Shown here in pieces: positions 49,985 through 58,632 of a stretch of DNA of 64,000 nucleotides. This DNA is from Novosphingobium fuchskuhlense (lineage in GTDB: Bacteria; Pseudomonadota; Alphaproteobacteria; Sphingomonadales; Sphingomonadaceae). The position numbers and the translations under genes are program-made. The first letter of the stretch is position 1; each line of letters begins with the position of its first letter. The DNA lies in NCBI RefSeq assembly GCF_001519075.1, contig NZ_KQ954246.1, positions 496,001-560,000 on the forward strand, in the 5' to 3' direction. The notes below the pieces were generated by a model. It did no database searches. It worked only from the letters and a program-made list of their open reading frames with translations, and had not been told where the DNA came from.

Positions 49985-51278
49985 CCAGCCCCGCCGCCAC
50001 CGCCTCCTGCCCCCGCCGCACCGCGAGGTAGACCGGCACGCCCGCCGCCACGAGCCCGAGGCCATAGCCCACCGCGCTCGCGCCTAGGCCCCAGGTTGCC
50101 CAGCCGATGAAGGCCGCGCCGCCCAGCGCCAGCAGGATCAGCCCGCGCTCTTCGGGCAGCAGGCGGATCGCCGCCAGCATGCTCATGAAATAGGCCAGCA
50201 TGCCCGCCGCAAGGCTTACCGAGGCGATGAACTGGAAGAGATCGCCAAGACCCCGCCCATAATTGAGCAGCGTCACCGCGCTGAGGAGGAGCGAGGAGAC
50301 GACATGCGCGCGCACCGGCGTTCCGCGCGCGCCGTCCTTGGCGAACCACGCCGGAAACACCCCGCCGCGCGCCATGGCCTGCGGCATCTCGCCCTGCAGC
50401 AGGATAAAGCCGTTGAGCGTGCCGAACGCGCTGATCGCGGCGAAGACGGCGACGACCGAGGCCATGTTTCCGCCAAAGGTGCGCCCGAGAAAATCGGCCA
50501 CCGGAGCAGGGGAGGCCGCCGCTTCGGCTGCGGGCATATAGGCCCAGAACGCCAGGCTGATGCCGAAATAGACCGCGCCTGTCAGCAGCACGCCGATGAT
50601 CGTGGCGAGCGGCACCACGCGCGCGGCGTTCTCCACCCGGCCCGCCGGGACGGTCGCGGATTCAAGGCCGAGAAAGCCCCAGAACGTGAGCCCCGCCGCC
50701 GCCGCGATGGCGCCCGGCGCGATGCTCACCGCCGCCGGCGCCACGCGCGGTGTGCCGCTGGCGGCAAACCACAGCGCGAGGCCGATGAGCAGCACCAGCG
50801 GCAGCAGCTTGAGCGCGGTCGTCACCACCGAAAACGCGCCCGCCGCGCGCACGCCGCGAATGTTGATCGCGGTCATGCCCCACACGCAGGCCACCGCCAG
50901 AAGCGCGGGCACCCCCGGCGTCTTGCCGATCCACGGCGCGACGAGACTGAGATTGCTGACCACCGCCACCGCGATGGCCCCGTTGCCGCTCCACAGCAGC
51001 ACCCAGTAGCTCCATGCCGCGACGAACCCGGCAAACGGCCCGAAGGCGGCCTGCACATAGGCATAGGGCCCGCCCGAACCCGGCAGCCGCGCCCCCAGCC
51101 GCGCGAAGGTGGCGGCGAGCGCGGTCGCCCCCGCAATCGTAACCATCCAGCCCAGCAACTGGTTGGTGCCGAGCGGGGCAAGGGTGGCGGGCAGCAGGTA
51201 GATGCCCGAGCCGACCATGTTGCCCACGCACAGCGCCAGCACCATCCAGAAGTTGAGGCCGCGCGGCTCCTTGCTCAT
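49947..51278 (-). CDS. APC family amino acid/polyamine permease
   Basis: This 443-residue transporter has twelve hydrophobic helices. The start ATG at 51278 (MSKEPRGLNFWMVLALCVGNMVGSGIYLLP, cited in part) follows GGTGG; the frame continues upstream without good coding character. VGNMVGSGIYLLPATL is the helix-1 unwound substrate site of the APC superfamily, and FWGFLGLESATVPAGRVENAARVVP on helix 6-7 fits the AdiC/PotE branch. It may import amino acids or amines used by the neighbouring Rieske operon, though it is transcribed in the opposite direction. Confidence 0.88.
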   Translation of the reverse strand: MSKEPRGLNFWMVLALCVGNMVGSGIYLLPATLAPLGTNQLLGWMVTIAGATALAATFARLGARLPGSGGPYAYVQAAFGPFAGFVAAWSYWVLLWSGNGAIAVAVVSNLSLVAPWIGKTPGVPALLAVACVWGMTAINIRGVRAAGAFSVVTTALKLLPLVLLIGLALWFAASGTPRVAPAAVSIAPGAIAAAAGLTFWGFLGLESATVPAGRVENAARVVPLATIIGVLLTGAVYFGISLAFWAYMPAAEAAASPAPVADFLGRTFGGNMASVVAVFAAISAFGTLNGFILLQGEMPQAMARGGVFPAWFAKDGARGTPVRAHVVSSLLLSAVTLLNYGRGLGDLFQFIASVSLAAGMLAYFMSMLAAIRLLPEERGLILLALGGAAFIGWATWGLGASAVGYGLGLVAAGVPVYLAVRRGQEAVAAGLVMPSTPPTPNAP

Positions 51279-51354
51279 CAATCCACCCATTCCCGTTTCG
51301 TCGCACAGACTAACGCTTGATCGCGCCGCGTCACCGTGTTTCTTGTCCGCCGCC

Positions 51355-52950
51355 ATGGCCACCCTTCCATCATCCGTCACCAGTTACGACCCCCGCCTCG
51401 TTCGCGCCGCCATGGCGATGAACGAAAACCGGCTGCATGAGGCCGAGCCCCTGCTGCGCGGCCTGCTCAAGGAAAACCCCTTCGACGTGCGCGCGATCCG
51501 CCTGTTTGCCGAACTGGCCGGGCGCATCGGGCGCTATCAGGATGCCGAGAACCTGTTGCGCCGGGCCATCGAACTCGCCCCCGATTTCACCCCGGCGCGG
51601 GCCAACCTCGCGCTCGTGCTCTATCGCACCAACCGCACCGCAGAAGCGCTGGCGGAGCTGGAGCAGGTCAATGCCGAGGATCCGGAGAACCTCGGCAACG
51701 CCAATCTGCAGGCCGCCGCCTTCGGCCGGATCGGCGAATTCGACGAGGCGCTGGCGCTCTATGCCCGGGTGCTGAAGGACGCGCCGAACCAGCCCAAGGT
51801 GTGGATGAGCTATGGCCACCTGCTCAAGACGGTCGGGCGGCTGGAGGAGGGCATTGCCGCCTATCGCCACGCGCTCGCCATCCAGCCGGGCCTCGGCGAG
51901 GTGTGGTGGAGCCTTGCCAATCTCAAGACCGTCCGCTTCAGCGATGACGACATGGCCCTGATGCGCGCCGCGCTTGCCAGCGACCGGATCACGCCCGAAG
52001 ACCGCTGGCACCTCGACTTCGCACTCGGCAAGGCGCACGAGGATCGGCGCGAGGCCGAGGCCGCCTTCGCGCATTATGCGGCCGGCAATGCGCTGCGCCG
52101 CAAGCGCCTGCCCTACAAGGCCGCGGACACGACCGCCGCCGTCGATGCCGCGATTGCCGCCGCCACGCCGGAGCTGTTCGCGCGCCACGCCGGGGCAGGG
52201 TGCCCCGCGCCCGATCCGATCTTCGTCCTTGGCATGCCACGCGCGGGCTCCACGCTGGTGGAGCAGATCCTCTCCAGCCACAGCCGGGTCGAAGGCACCA
52301 GCGAACTGCCCGATATCGGCATGCTCGTGCGCACGGTCACCGACTATCCCGCCGCGCTGGCCGGCCTCGATCCGGGGGGCTTGCGCGATCTGGGCGAGCA
52401 GTACCTCGAGCGGACCCGCGTCCAGCGCCATACGGAGCGGCCGCTGTTCATCGACAAGTTGCCCAACAACTGGCTCTACGTGCCGTTCATCCGGCTGATC
52501 CTGCCCAATGCTAAGATCATCGACGCGCGGCGCCATCCGCTGTCCTGCTGCTTTTCGAATTTCAAGCAGCACTTCGCGCGGGGGCAGGGCTTTTCCTATG
52601 CGCTGGAGGACATGGGCGCCTACTACCGTGACTACGTCCGGCTGATGGCGCACCTTGATCGCGTGCTGCCTGGCGCGGTCCACCGCGTGATCTACGAACG
52701 CATGGTCGATGACACCGAAGCCGAAGTGCGCGCGCTGCTCGATTTCTGCGGCCTGCCGTTCGAGCCGGCGTGCCTTGTCTTCTACGAAACCGAGCGGGCA
52801 GTCCGCACGCCCAGCTCCGAACAGGTGCGCCAGCCGATCTTCCGCGAAGGCACCGAGGGCTGGAAGGCGTTCGAACCGTGGCTCGATCCCCTCAAGGCCG
52901 CGCTTGGCAATGTGCTGGAAAGCTACCCCGCAGCCCCCTCCGGATGGTAG
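51355..52950 (+). CDS. TPR-repeat sulfotransferase family protein
   Basis: This 531-residue protein starts at MATLPSSVTSYDP (the upstream frame is not coding). Residues 1-230 contain at least five tetratricopeptide repeats, such as RYQDAENLLRRAIELAPDFTPARANLA and EFDEALALYARVLKDAPNQPKVW (cited in part). The C-terminal half has the sulfotransferase PAPS-binding loop FVLGMPRAGSTLVEQILSSH and IDARRHPLSCCFSNFKQ (3'-phosphate region). Known relatives sulfate tyrosines or glycans; bacterial TPR members are widespread in sphingomonads and uncharacterised. It diverges from the permease and precedes the second TonB receptor by 139 bp. Confidence 0.88.
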   Translation: MATLPSSVTSYDPRLVRAAMAMNENRLHEAEPLLRGLLKENPFDVRAIRLFAELAGRIGRYQDAENLLRRAIELAPDFTPARANLALVLYRTNRTAEALAELEQVNAEDPENLGNANLQAAAFGRIGEFDEALALYARVLKDAPNQPKVWMSYGHLLKTVGRLEEGIAAYRHALAIQPGLGEVWWSLANLKTVRFSDDDMALMRAALASDRITPEDRWHLDFALGKAHEDRREAEAAFAHYAAGNALRRKRLPYKAADTTAAVDAAIAAATPELFARHAGAGCPAPDPIFVLGMPRAGSTLVEQILSSHSRVEGTSELPDIGMLVRTVTDYPAALAGLDPGGLRDLGEQYLERTRVQRHTERPLFIDKLPNNWLYVPFIRLILPNAKIIDARRHPLSCCFSNFKQHFARGQGFSYALEDMGAYYRDYVRLMAHLDRVLPGAVHRVIYERMVDDTEAEVRALLDFCGLPFEPACLVFYETERAVRTPSSEQVRQPIFREGTEGWKAFEPWLDPLKAALGNVLESYPAAPSGW

Positions 52951-53089
52951 GTTTGCCGGGCAACAGTACGTTGCAAATCGGCCACGCACATGGTCGCATG
53001 CTGGCACGGGGCTGAAACACGGTTGAAATTTCGGGCAATGCGGACCACGAGTTGAAACGTTCAGGGGCGCAAAAGGGTTGGCTCATAAA

Positions 53090-55477
53090 ATGAAGACGGC
53101 GTACGTGCGCGTTTCGCGCAGCATTCTCATGGCGACGGCGGCTTTTGCCGCGCCGGTCGCACTTGCACAGACCGCACCGCAGGCCGCGACAGAGGCGACG
53201 ACTGGGGCCGGCGCCACGCTCGATGGCACCGAAATCATCGTGACCGCGCAGAAGCGCAGCGAGAACCTGCAGAACGTGCCGATCTCGATCCAGGCCTTCG
53301 GCACCAAGAAGCTCGACGAACTCAACATCGCCAGCTTCGACGACTACGCCAAGGCGCTCCCCAGCGTCAGCTTCCAGTCGTTCGGTCCGGGCCAGACGCA
53401 GCTTTCGTTCCGCGGCATCACCAGCGGCGGCGACGGGCTCCACGGCGGTTCGCAGCCCACCGCGGCGCTCTATCTCGACGAAGTTCCCGTCACCACGATT
53501 GCCGGTGCGGTCGACCTTCACGTCTACGACATCCAGCGGGTCGAGGCGCTCTCGGGTCCGCAGGGCACGCTGTTCGGTTCGAGCTCGCTCGCCGGCACCC
53601 TGCGCATCATCACCAACAAGCCTGAAACCAACGGTTTTGCGGGCCGGATCGACGTGTCGGGCAACAAGGTCGGCAAGGGCACCGGCGGCGGCAGCGCCGA
53701 AGGCTTCGTCAACATTCCGCTGAGCGAGCGCGCGGCGCTGCGCGTCATGGCGTTCTACCAGCACGACGGCGGCTATATCGACAGCGTGCCCGGTACGCGC
53801 ACCTTTACGCTGGGTGACAACAACCCGGACACCAACGTCACGGTGAACAACGCCAAGTACGTCAAGGACAACGTCAACAAGACCGATACCGCCGGCGGCC
53901 GCGCCGCGCTCAAGGTCGATCTCGACGACAACTGGACGGTCCAGCCCTCGGTGCTCTACCAGCACCAGACCACGCGCGGCTCGTTCCTGTTCGATCCGCG
54001 CTACGGCGATCTCAAGGTCACCGATTTCGGCCCCGGCTATAACCGCGATGCCTGGGCGCTCGCGACGATGACGATCAACGGCAAGATCGGCAGCTGGGAC
54101 CTGACCTATGCCGGCGGCTACTTCGACCGCCGGGTCGAAAACCTCGCCGACTACTCGGAATACTCGGTCGCCTATGACCAGTTCCAGGGCGGGTTCTACA
54201 CCTATTTCCAGGCCGCTGACGGCACCTTCCTCGATCCGACCCAGCAGGTCCACAACCACGACGACTACACCAAGCAGAGCCACGAACTGCGCATCGCCTC
54301 GCCGACGGGGGACCGCTTCAAGCTCGTCGCGGGCCTGTTCTATCAGCGCCAGACCGACCGCATCGTGGCCGACTACTACATCAACGGCATTTCCGGCATT
54401 CCCAATTCGCCGGCGGTGCCCAAGGCGGGCGATGACCTCTTCGCCACGCGCGCCTATCGTGTCGACCGCGACTACGCCGCCTTCGCCGACGGCTCGTTCG
54501 ACATCACCCCCCAGCTCACGCTGGCCGGCGGCATCCGCGTGTTCAAGGTCAACAACACCTTCGTTGGCTTCTCGGGCTTCAAGTCGGGCACCACGGCGGC
54601 AAACTGCGTTCCCGTGGTGGCCGACGACCGCGTCTGCAACAACTTCGAACGCCAGGCCAAGCAGAGCGGCGAGACGCACCGCGTCAACCTCACGTGGAAG
54701 ATCGATCCGGATCGCCTCGTCTACGCGACCTACTCGACCGGTTATCGCCCCGGCGGCAACAACCGCCGTCCGAACGTGAACCCCTATGTCGCCGATACGC
54801 TCAACAACTACGAGCTGGGCTTCAAGACCTCGTGGTTCGACCGCAAGCTGCGTCTCAACGGCGCGGTGTTCTACGAAAAGTGGAACAAGCTGCAGTACGG
54901 CCTGAGCCCGGTCGGCTCGTTCGGCGTGACCAACATCTACAACGCGGGCGATGCGCGCGTGTACGGTGCGGAAATGGACTTCAACCTGCGCCTCGGCGGG
55001 CTCAGCCTCTCGGGTTCGGGCGCGCTGATCGATGGCAAGCTGACGACCGACTTCTGCTCCTTCGATGCCAACGGCAACCCTGATTGCACGCTCGGCGTGA
55101 TCGCTGCGGCCAAGGGTACGCCGCTGCCGATCCAGCCGAAGTTCAAGGGCAACATGACCGCGCGCTACGAGTTCGCCATGGGCAAGGCCAAGGCCTTCAT
55201 CCAGGGCTCGCTCAACCACCAGTCGGGCACGCGCTCCTACCTCACCACGCGCGAGGCGGATCTGCTGGGCCGCACCAAGGGGTTCGAGACGTTCGACTTC
55301 TCGCTCGGTGCCAAGGTCTCGGGCTTCGATGTCTCGGCCTTCATCGAGAACGCCTTCGACAAGCGCGGCATCCTCAGCATCAACACGGTCTGCACGCCGT
55401 CGATCTGCGGTGCCGGCCGCCGGTTCTATCCGATCAAGCCGCAGGTGTTCGGCATCAAGCTCGGCCACGATCTTTGA
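53090..55477 (+). CDS. TonB-dependent outer-membrane receptor
   Basis: This 795-residue receptor, read from the ATG at 53090, has a signal peptide (ending APVALAQ), a TonB-box region GTEIIVTAQKRSENLQNVPI, a plug with RVEALSGPQGTLFGSSSLAGTL and a barrel rich in aromatic girdles. It carries two Cys in each of three extracellular-loop stretches (NCVPVVADDRVCNN, CSFDANGNPDC, CTPSICG), suggesting loop disulfides. The C-terminus ends KLGHDL without the usual terminal aromatic. Its position beside the response regulator and pobA suggests uptake of an aromatic compound, an inference from location only. Confidence 0.9.
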   Translation: MKTAYVRVSRSILMATAAFAAPVALAQTAPQAATEATTGAGATLDGTEIIVTAQKRSENLQNVPISIQAFGTKKLDELNIASFDDYAKALPSVSFQSFGPGQTQLSFRGITSGGDGLHGGSQPTAALYLDEVPVTTIAGAVDLHVYDIQRVEALSGPQGTLFGSSSLAGTLRIITNKPETNGFAGRIDVSGNKVGKGTGGGSAEGFVNIPLSERAALRVMAFYQHDGGYIDSVPGTRTFTLGDNNPDTNVTVNNAKYVKDNVNKTDTAGGRAALKVDLDDNWTVQPSVLYQHQTTRGSFLFDPRYGDLKVTDFGPGYNRDAWALATMTINGKIGSWDLTYAGGYFDRRVENLADYSEYSVAYDQFQGGFYTYFQAADGTFLDPTQQVHNHDDYTKQSHELRIASPTGDRFKLVAGLFYQRQTDRIVADYYINGISGIPNSPAVPKAGDDLFATRAYRVDRDYAAFADGSFDITPQLTLAGGIRVFKVNNTFVGFSGFKSGTTAANCVPVVADDRVCNNFERQAKQSGETHRVNLTWKIDPDRLVYATYSTGYRPGGNNRRPNVNPYVADTLNNYELGFKTSWFDRKLRLNGAVFYEKWNKLQYGLSPVGSFGVTNIYNAGDARVYGAEMDFNLRLGGLSLSGSGALIDGKLTTDFCSFDANGNPDCTLGVIAAAKGTPLPIQPKFKGNMTARYEFAMGKAKAFIQGSLNHQSGTRSYLTTREADLLGRTKGFETFDFSLGAKVSGFDVSAFIENAFDKRGILSINTVCTPSICGAGRRFYPIKPQVFGIKLGHDL

Positions 55478-55480
55478 TGG

Positions 55481-55503
55481 CTGTTTCAGCCTAGCTGAAA
55501 CAG
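55481..55503 (+). terminator. Hairpin directly after the second TonB receptor
   Basis: CTGTTTCAGC, loop CTA, GCTGAAACAG: a perfect 10-bp stem starting 4 nt after the stop codon. No T-run follows, so it is either a factor-independent stop of modest strength or an RNA stabiliser that works with the long inverted repeat beginning next to it. Confidence 0.55.
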
Positions 55504-55589
55504 AGGCGGTACCGGCCCGCTCCCCCACCTGCCACCCATAACGGACAATTCCGTTGGGTGGCAGGTGGGGGGGCGGGCCGGTACCGCCT
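55504..55589. repeat. Long near-perfect inverted repeat between convergent genes
   Basis: Arms of about 41 bp (55504-55545 and 55549-55589) differ by one base (T against C) and a two-base bulge, with a tiny centre. The arms include GGTACCGGCCC and CCCCACCTGCCACCCA. It separates the TonB receptor from the response regulator and can terminate or insulate both directions. It carries no obvious transposon ends. Confidence 0.8.
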
Positions 55590-55608
55590 TCCCCGTCAGG
55601 GGAACACA

Positions 55609-56280
55609 TCAAGGTCTGTCGAGCACGTATCCCAGAGAACGGACGGTGCGCAGCGGATAGCCGGCACCCGCTTCGCGCAAGGCGCGGCGCAGGCGGCTGA
55701 CCCAGGCATCGACGGTGCGTTCGTCGATCGGCTGGTCCTTCTTGCCCAGCGCCGCGATCAGCTGCGAACGGCTGAAGACATGGCCCGGCTGCTCCATCAG
55801 ATAGCGCAACAGGCGCAGCTCATTGGGCATCAGCGGTACGGGCCGGTCGCGCCAGCGGGCCTGCAGCGCGGTGAGGTCAAGCGAGAGGTCGCCCAGCCGC
55901 AGCGCGCGGGCCGGGGCATCGCGTTCGGGAAGCTGGACCGAAAGCACGCGGTCGAGCACAGCGGCGCGGTCGATCGGGCCGATGATGTAGTCGTCCGCAC
56001 CGGCGCGCAGCGCGCGGCGCTTGACGTCGGCATCGTCCTCTTCCAGCACCATGGTGATATGCGCGGCTTCGGTCTGCACGTCACAGCGCAGCCGGCGGCA
56101 CAGTTCCAGCCCCGAAAGCTCGGGCAGCAGCCAGTCGATGAACGCCCAGGGGCTGCCATCGAGCAGCGGCAGCGGTGCCGTCCAGTTCCAGCCGTGGAAC
56201 ACCACGCGCAAGTCGCCGTGCGCGAACGTGTCCTGTCCGCCGGGAAGCGCATCGGTCAGAAGAATGTCGATCTGCCGCAT
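55609..56280 (-). CDS. Atypical OmpR/PhoB-type response regulator
   Basis: This 223-residue protein pairs a receiver-like domain with a C-terminal winged helix (NELRLLRYLMEQPGHVFSRSQLIAAL, then RTVDAWVSRLRRALREAG and LRTVRSLGYVL). The receiver keeps an aspartate at the phosphorylation position (FIDWLLPELSGLE, Asp49), but the N-terminal acidic pair is reduced to a single Asp (ILLTDALP) and the conserved Lys of the KP motif is Gly (DDYIIGPID). It may therefore be poorly phosphorylated or work without phosphate. No histidine kinase is adjacent. It starts at MRQIDILLTD, 134 bp downstream of pobA on the same strand. Confidence 0.83.
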   Translation of the reverse strand: MRQIDILLTDALPGGQDTFAHGDLRVVFHGWNWTAPLPLLDGSPWAFIDWLLPELSGLELCRRLRCDVQTEAAHITMVLEEDDADVKRRALRAGADDYIIGPIDRAAVLDRVLSVQLPERDAPARALRLGDLSLDLTALQARWRDRPVPLMPNELRLLRYLMEQPGHVFSRSQLIAALGKKDQPIDERTVDAWVSRLRRALREAGAGYPLRTVRSLGYVLDRP

Positions 56281-56349
56281 CGAAGCCGGTTCTCCCTGCC
56301 CGGCTCCGCGAGGGGGCCGAACATCACGAGCGGCTCTTTGTCGCCCCAC

Positions 56350-56377
56350 TGTGACGACGCCATGACGATGTGACAGT
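56350..56377 (-). promoter_or_regulatory. PhoB-box-like direct repeats upstream of the response regulator
   Basis: On the plus strand TGACG at 56352-56356 and 56363-56367 are 11 bp apart, with TGACA at 56371-56375. Read on the minus strand this is CGTCA-N6-CGTCA, the 11-bp spacing used by PhoB/OmpR-type tandem dimers. It lies about 70 nt upstream of the response-regulator start, so autoregulation is possible. Confidence 0.35.
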
Positions 56378-56414
56378 GCGGCGCAGCAAAGTCAGGCCAG
56401 AACAGGCCAAGACC

Positions 56415-57584
56415 CTAGACCGGCAGCCCCACATAGTTTTCGGCAATGCTCGCCTGCGCCGCATCGCTCGAGGCGATGTAGTCCAGCTCCGCCACCTGCA
56501 TTGCGCGCTCGAATGGCCCGTCATCGGGGAAGCGGTGCATCAGCTTGGTCAGCGTCCAGCTGAAGCGCTCGCATTTCCACACGCGGGCGAGGGCGCGCGC
56601 CGAATAGGCGGCAACCGCATCATTGTCGCTCCGCCTGAAACATCCGGTGAGCGCTTCGGCTGCATAGTGCACGTCGCTTGCGGCCAGGTTCAGCCCCTTG
56701 GCCCCGGTGGGCGGCACGATATGCGCGGCGTCCCCGCACAGCAGCAGGCTGCCATGGCGCATCGGTTCGAACACGTAGGAGCGCAAGGGGGCGATCGACT
56801 TTTCGATGGAGGGCCCGCGCGTCATGTTCGCCGCCGCCTCGGGCCCCAGCCGCACCGCCAGCTCGTCCCACAGCCGCGCGTCGCTCCAGTCCTCGATCTT
56901 CTCGGTCAGCGGCACGTCGATGTAGTAGCGGCTGCGCGTGTGGCTGCGCATCGAGGCCAGTGCGAAGCCGCGTTCGTGGTTGGCGTAGATCAGTTCGGGG
57001 TTGCACGGCGGCACGTCTGCCAGAATGCCCAGCCAGCCGAAGGGATAGACCCGTTCGTATTCGCGGCCCACTCCTGCCGGAATGGCCTTGCGCGAAGGCC
57101 CGTGGAACCCGTCGCAGCCGGCGATGAAGCGCGCGGTCACGCGCGCCTCGCGGCCGTCCTTGCGGAAGGTGACGGAGGGCGCATCGCTATCGATATCGTG
57201 CAGCGCCACGTCCTCGGCCCCGTAGATCACCTCGAGGCCGCGCGCGGGCGCTGCGTCCATCAGGTCCCGGGTGATTTCGGTCTGGCCGTAGACGGTCACG
57301 GTCTTGCCGGTGAACTTCGCCACATCGATGCGGATCAGCCGCTCGCCGTCGGCCAGGTTGAAGCCTTCCTCAACCAGCCCTTCCGCCTTCAGCCGCGCAT
57401 CGAGCCCCAGCCGCTCCATCAGCCCCACGGTGATCTGTTCCAGCACCCCGGCGCGGATGCGCGAGAGGACGTAGTCGGGCGTCTGGCGCTCGATCACCAC
57501 GCAGTCCACGCCTTCGGCCTTGAGCAGATGGCCCAGCAGCAGGCCGGCTGGCCCTGCACCGATGATGGCAACCCGGGTGTCCAT
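56415..57584 (-). CDS. pobA: 4-Hydroxybenzoate 3-monooxygenase
   Basis: This 389-residue flavoprotein converts 4-hydroxybenzoate to protocatechuate with NADPH and O2. The start MDTRVAIIGAGPAGLLLGHLL has the FAD-binding GAGPAG at 9-14 and GGGGAGAG as ribosome-binding site; the frame upstream is not coding. ERQTPDYVLSRIRAGVLEQ, the DG motif GCDGFHGPSRKAIP and the GD motif LCGDAAHIVPPTGAKGLNLAASDV are those of PobA, and length equals the Pseudomonas enzyme (394). It diverges from an AraC regulator of the PobR type. Protocatechuate would enter ring cleavage elsewhere in the genome. Confidence 0.95.
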   Translation of the reverse strand: MDTRVAIIGAGPAGLLLGHLLKAEGVDCVVIERQTPDYVLSRIRAGVLEQITVGLMERLGLDARLKAEGLVEEGFNLADGERLIRIDVAKFTGKTVTVYGQTEITRDLMDAAPARGLEVIYGAEDVALHDIDSDAPSVTFRKDGREARVTARFIAGCDGFHGPSRKAIPAGVGREYERVYPFGWLGILADVPPCNPELIYANHERGFALASMRSHTRSRYYIDVPLTEKIEDWSDARLWDELAVRLGPEAAANMTRGPSIEKSIAPLRSYVFEPMRHGSLLLCGDAAHIVPPTGAKGLNLAASDVHYAAEALTGCFRRSDNDAVAAYSARALARVWKCERFSWTLTKLMHRFPDDGPFERAMQVAELDYIASSDAAQASIAENYVGLPV

Positions 57585-57694
57585 GAACGTCTCTCCCCTT
57601 GTCCGCAGCGGCGGCGGATCACGTTTCGCCATTTGACATCGCCGGCGGGGCAGCGGAAGGCAGGGGCGGGACAAACATCTGGTACTTTCAGGAC

Positions 57695-58564
57695 ATGGCA
57701 GAGGCAATTCCTCGCTACGCACTCTATGGCGAAGGCCCTCTGGAATTTTGGGCGCAGGCCCCCGGCGGCTTTGCACATATCGAGACGATTGCGGAACGCA
57801 GCGCGCTGCATGATTGGGAAATCGGGGTCCACCGGCACGATCACTTCGTTCAGGTTCTGCTGGTAGAAGAAGGACAGGCCGAAGTGACGCTGGAAGGCGT
57901 GGCCACCGGGCTGGGCGCGCCGGGCCGGGTGATCGTCCCCGCCGCCGCCGTCCACGGCTTCCGCTTCCGCCAGGGCACGCGCGGCTTTGTCCTCACCTTG
58001 TCCACCGACTTTTCCACACGCGCGGCAGGTGCGGCGGACCCCCTGATCGCCATGCTCGCGCGCGGCGGCATCGCGCCGCTTTCGCCCTCGGCGGCCACCC
58101 GCGCCCTGTGGCTGGCGCGCGAGATGCTGGGGCTGCAACAAGAATGGCAGCAACAGGACCCGCTGTTCCTCGCGCTCGCCGAAAGCCTCGTGCGCACGCT
58201 GGGGCGCGATGAGGGCGTGGCCGGCGCCGGGGCCGGGGCAAGCGCCATCACCGCCGACCAGCGCCTTGCCCGCTTCCGCCAGCTTGTCGAACTGCACTAT
58301 CGCCAGCACCGCGAGCTCGATTTCTACGCCGGCGCGCTCGGCCTCACCCGCCGCACGCTCTCGCGCCTCACCGCCGCGCGGCTCGGCTGCTCGCCGCAAG
58401 AGCTCATCCACCGCCGCCTTGCGCTCGAAGCCCAGCGCCTGCTGCGCTACACCAACGCCACCGCTACGCAGGTCGCCGCTGAACTCGGCTTCGAAGATCC
58501 GTCGTACTTCTCGCGCTTCTACTTGCGCATGACCGGCAGGCGTCCCGGCGAGGAGCGGGGCTAG
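57695..58564 (+). CDS. pobR: AraC-family regulator of pobA (PobR-type)
   Basis: This 289-residue protein begins MAEAIPRYALYGE and has a cupin-like effector domain (HRHDHFVQVLLVEEGQAEVTLEG, residues about 45-70) and a C-terminal double helix-turn-helix (LDFYAGALGLTRRTLSRLTAARLG and ATQVAAELGFEDPSYFSRFY). It is divergent from pobA with a 110-bp gap, the known layout for AraC-type PobR that activates pobA in response to 4-hydroxybenzoate. The frame is open to a GTG at 57599. No clear operator was recognised in the gap. Confidence 0.87.
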   Translation: MAEAIPRYALYGEGPLEFWAQAPGGFAHIETIAERSALHDWEIGVHRHDHFVQVLLVEEGQAEVTLEGVATGLGAPGRVIVPAAAVHGFRFRQGTRGFVLTLSTDFSTRAAGAADPLIAMLARGGIAPLSPSAATRALWLAREMLGLQQEWQQQDPLFLALAESLVRTLGRDEGVAGAGAGASAITADQRLARFRQLVELHYRQHRELDFYAGALGLTRRTLSRLTAARLGCSPQELIHRRLALEAQRLLRYTNATATQVAAELGFEDPSYFSRFYLRMTGRRPGEERG

Positions 58565-58572
58565 TTCCGCCC

Positions 58573-58619
58573 TTGCCACGCCCGCCCCATCCTCTATGAA
58601 AAGTTCACAAGTATGAACT
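58573..58619 (+). promoter_or_regulatory. Promoter and AGTTCA-N6-TGAACT operator of the MetE-like/IclR operon
   Basis: TTGCCA (58573-58578), a 16-nt spacer and TATGAA (58595-58600) form a promoter with a predicted start near 58607. AGTTCA (58602-58607), CAAGTA, TGAACT (58614-58619) is a perfect dyad covering that start, a repressor-like position. The same dyad with one mismatch lies upstream of the O-demethylase gene at 63414-63431. The IclR regulator encoded by the third gene of this operon is the likely binder. Confidence 0.68.
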
Positions 58620-58632
58620 GGAGCGGAGCGTT

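Noticed and set aside
55504..55589. Insertion-sequence ends
   Set aside because: The arms meet almost at the centre and no transposase or target duplication is visible.
52892..55612. 906-codon open frame opposite the second TonB receptor
   Set aside because: Low-complexity Arg/Ala/Val/Glu composition and no motif; the receptor on the other strand is complete.
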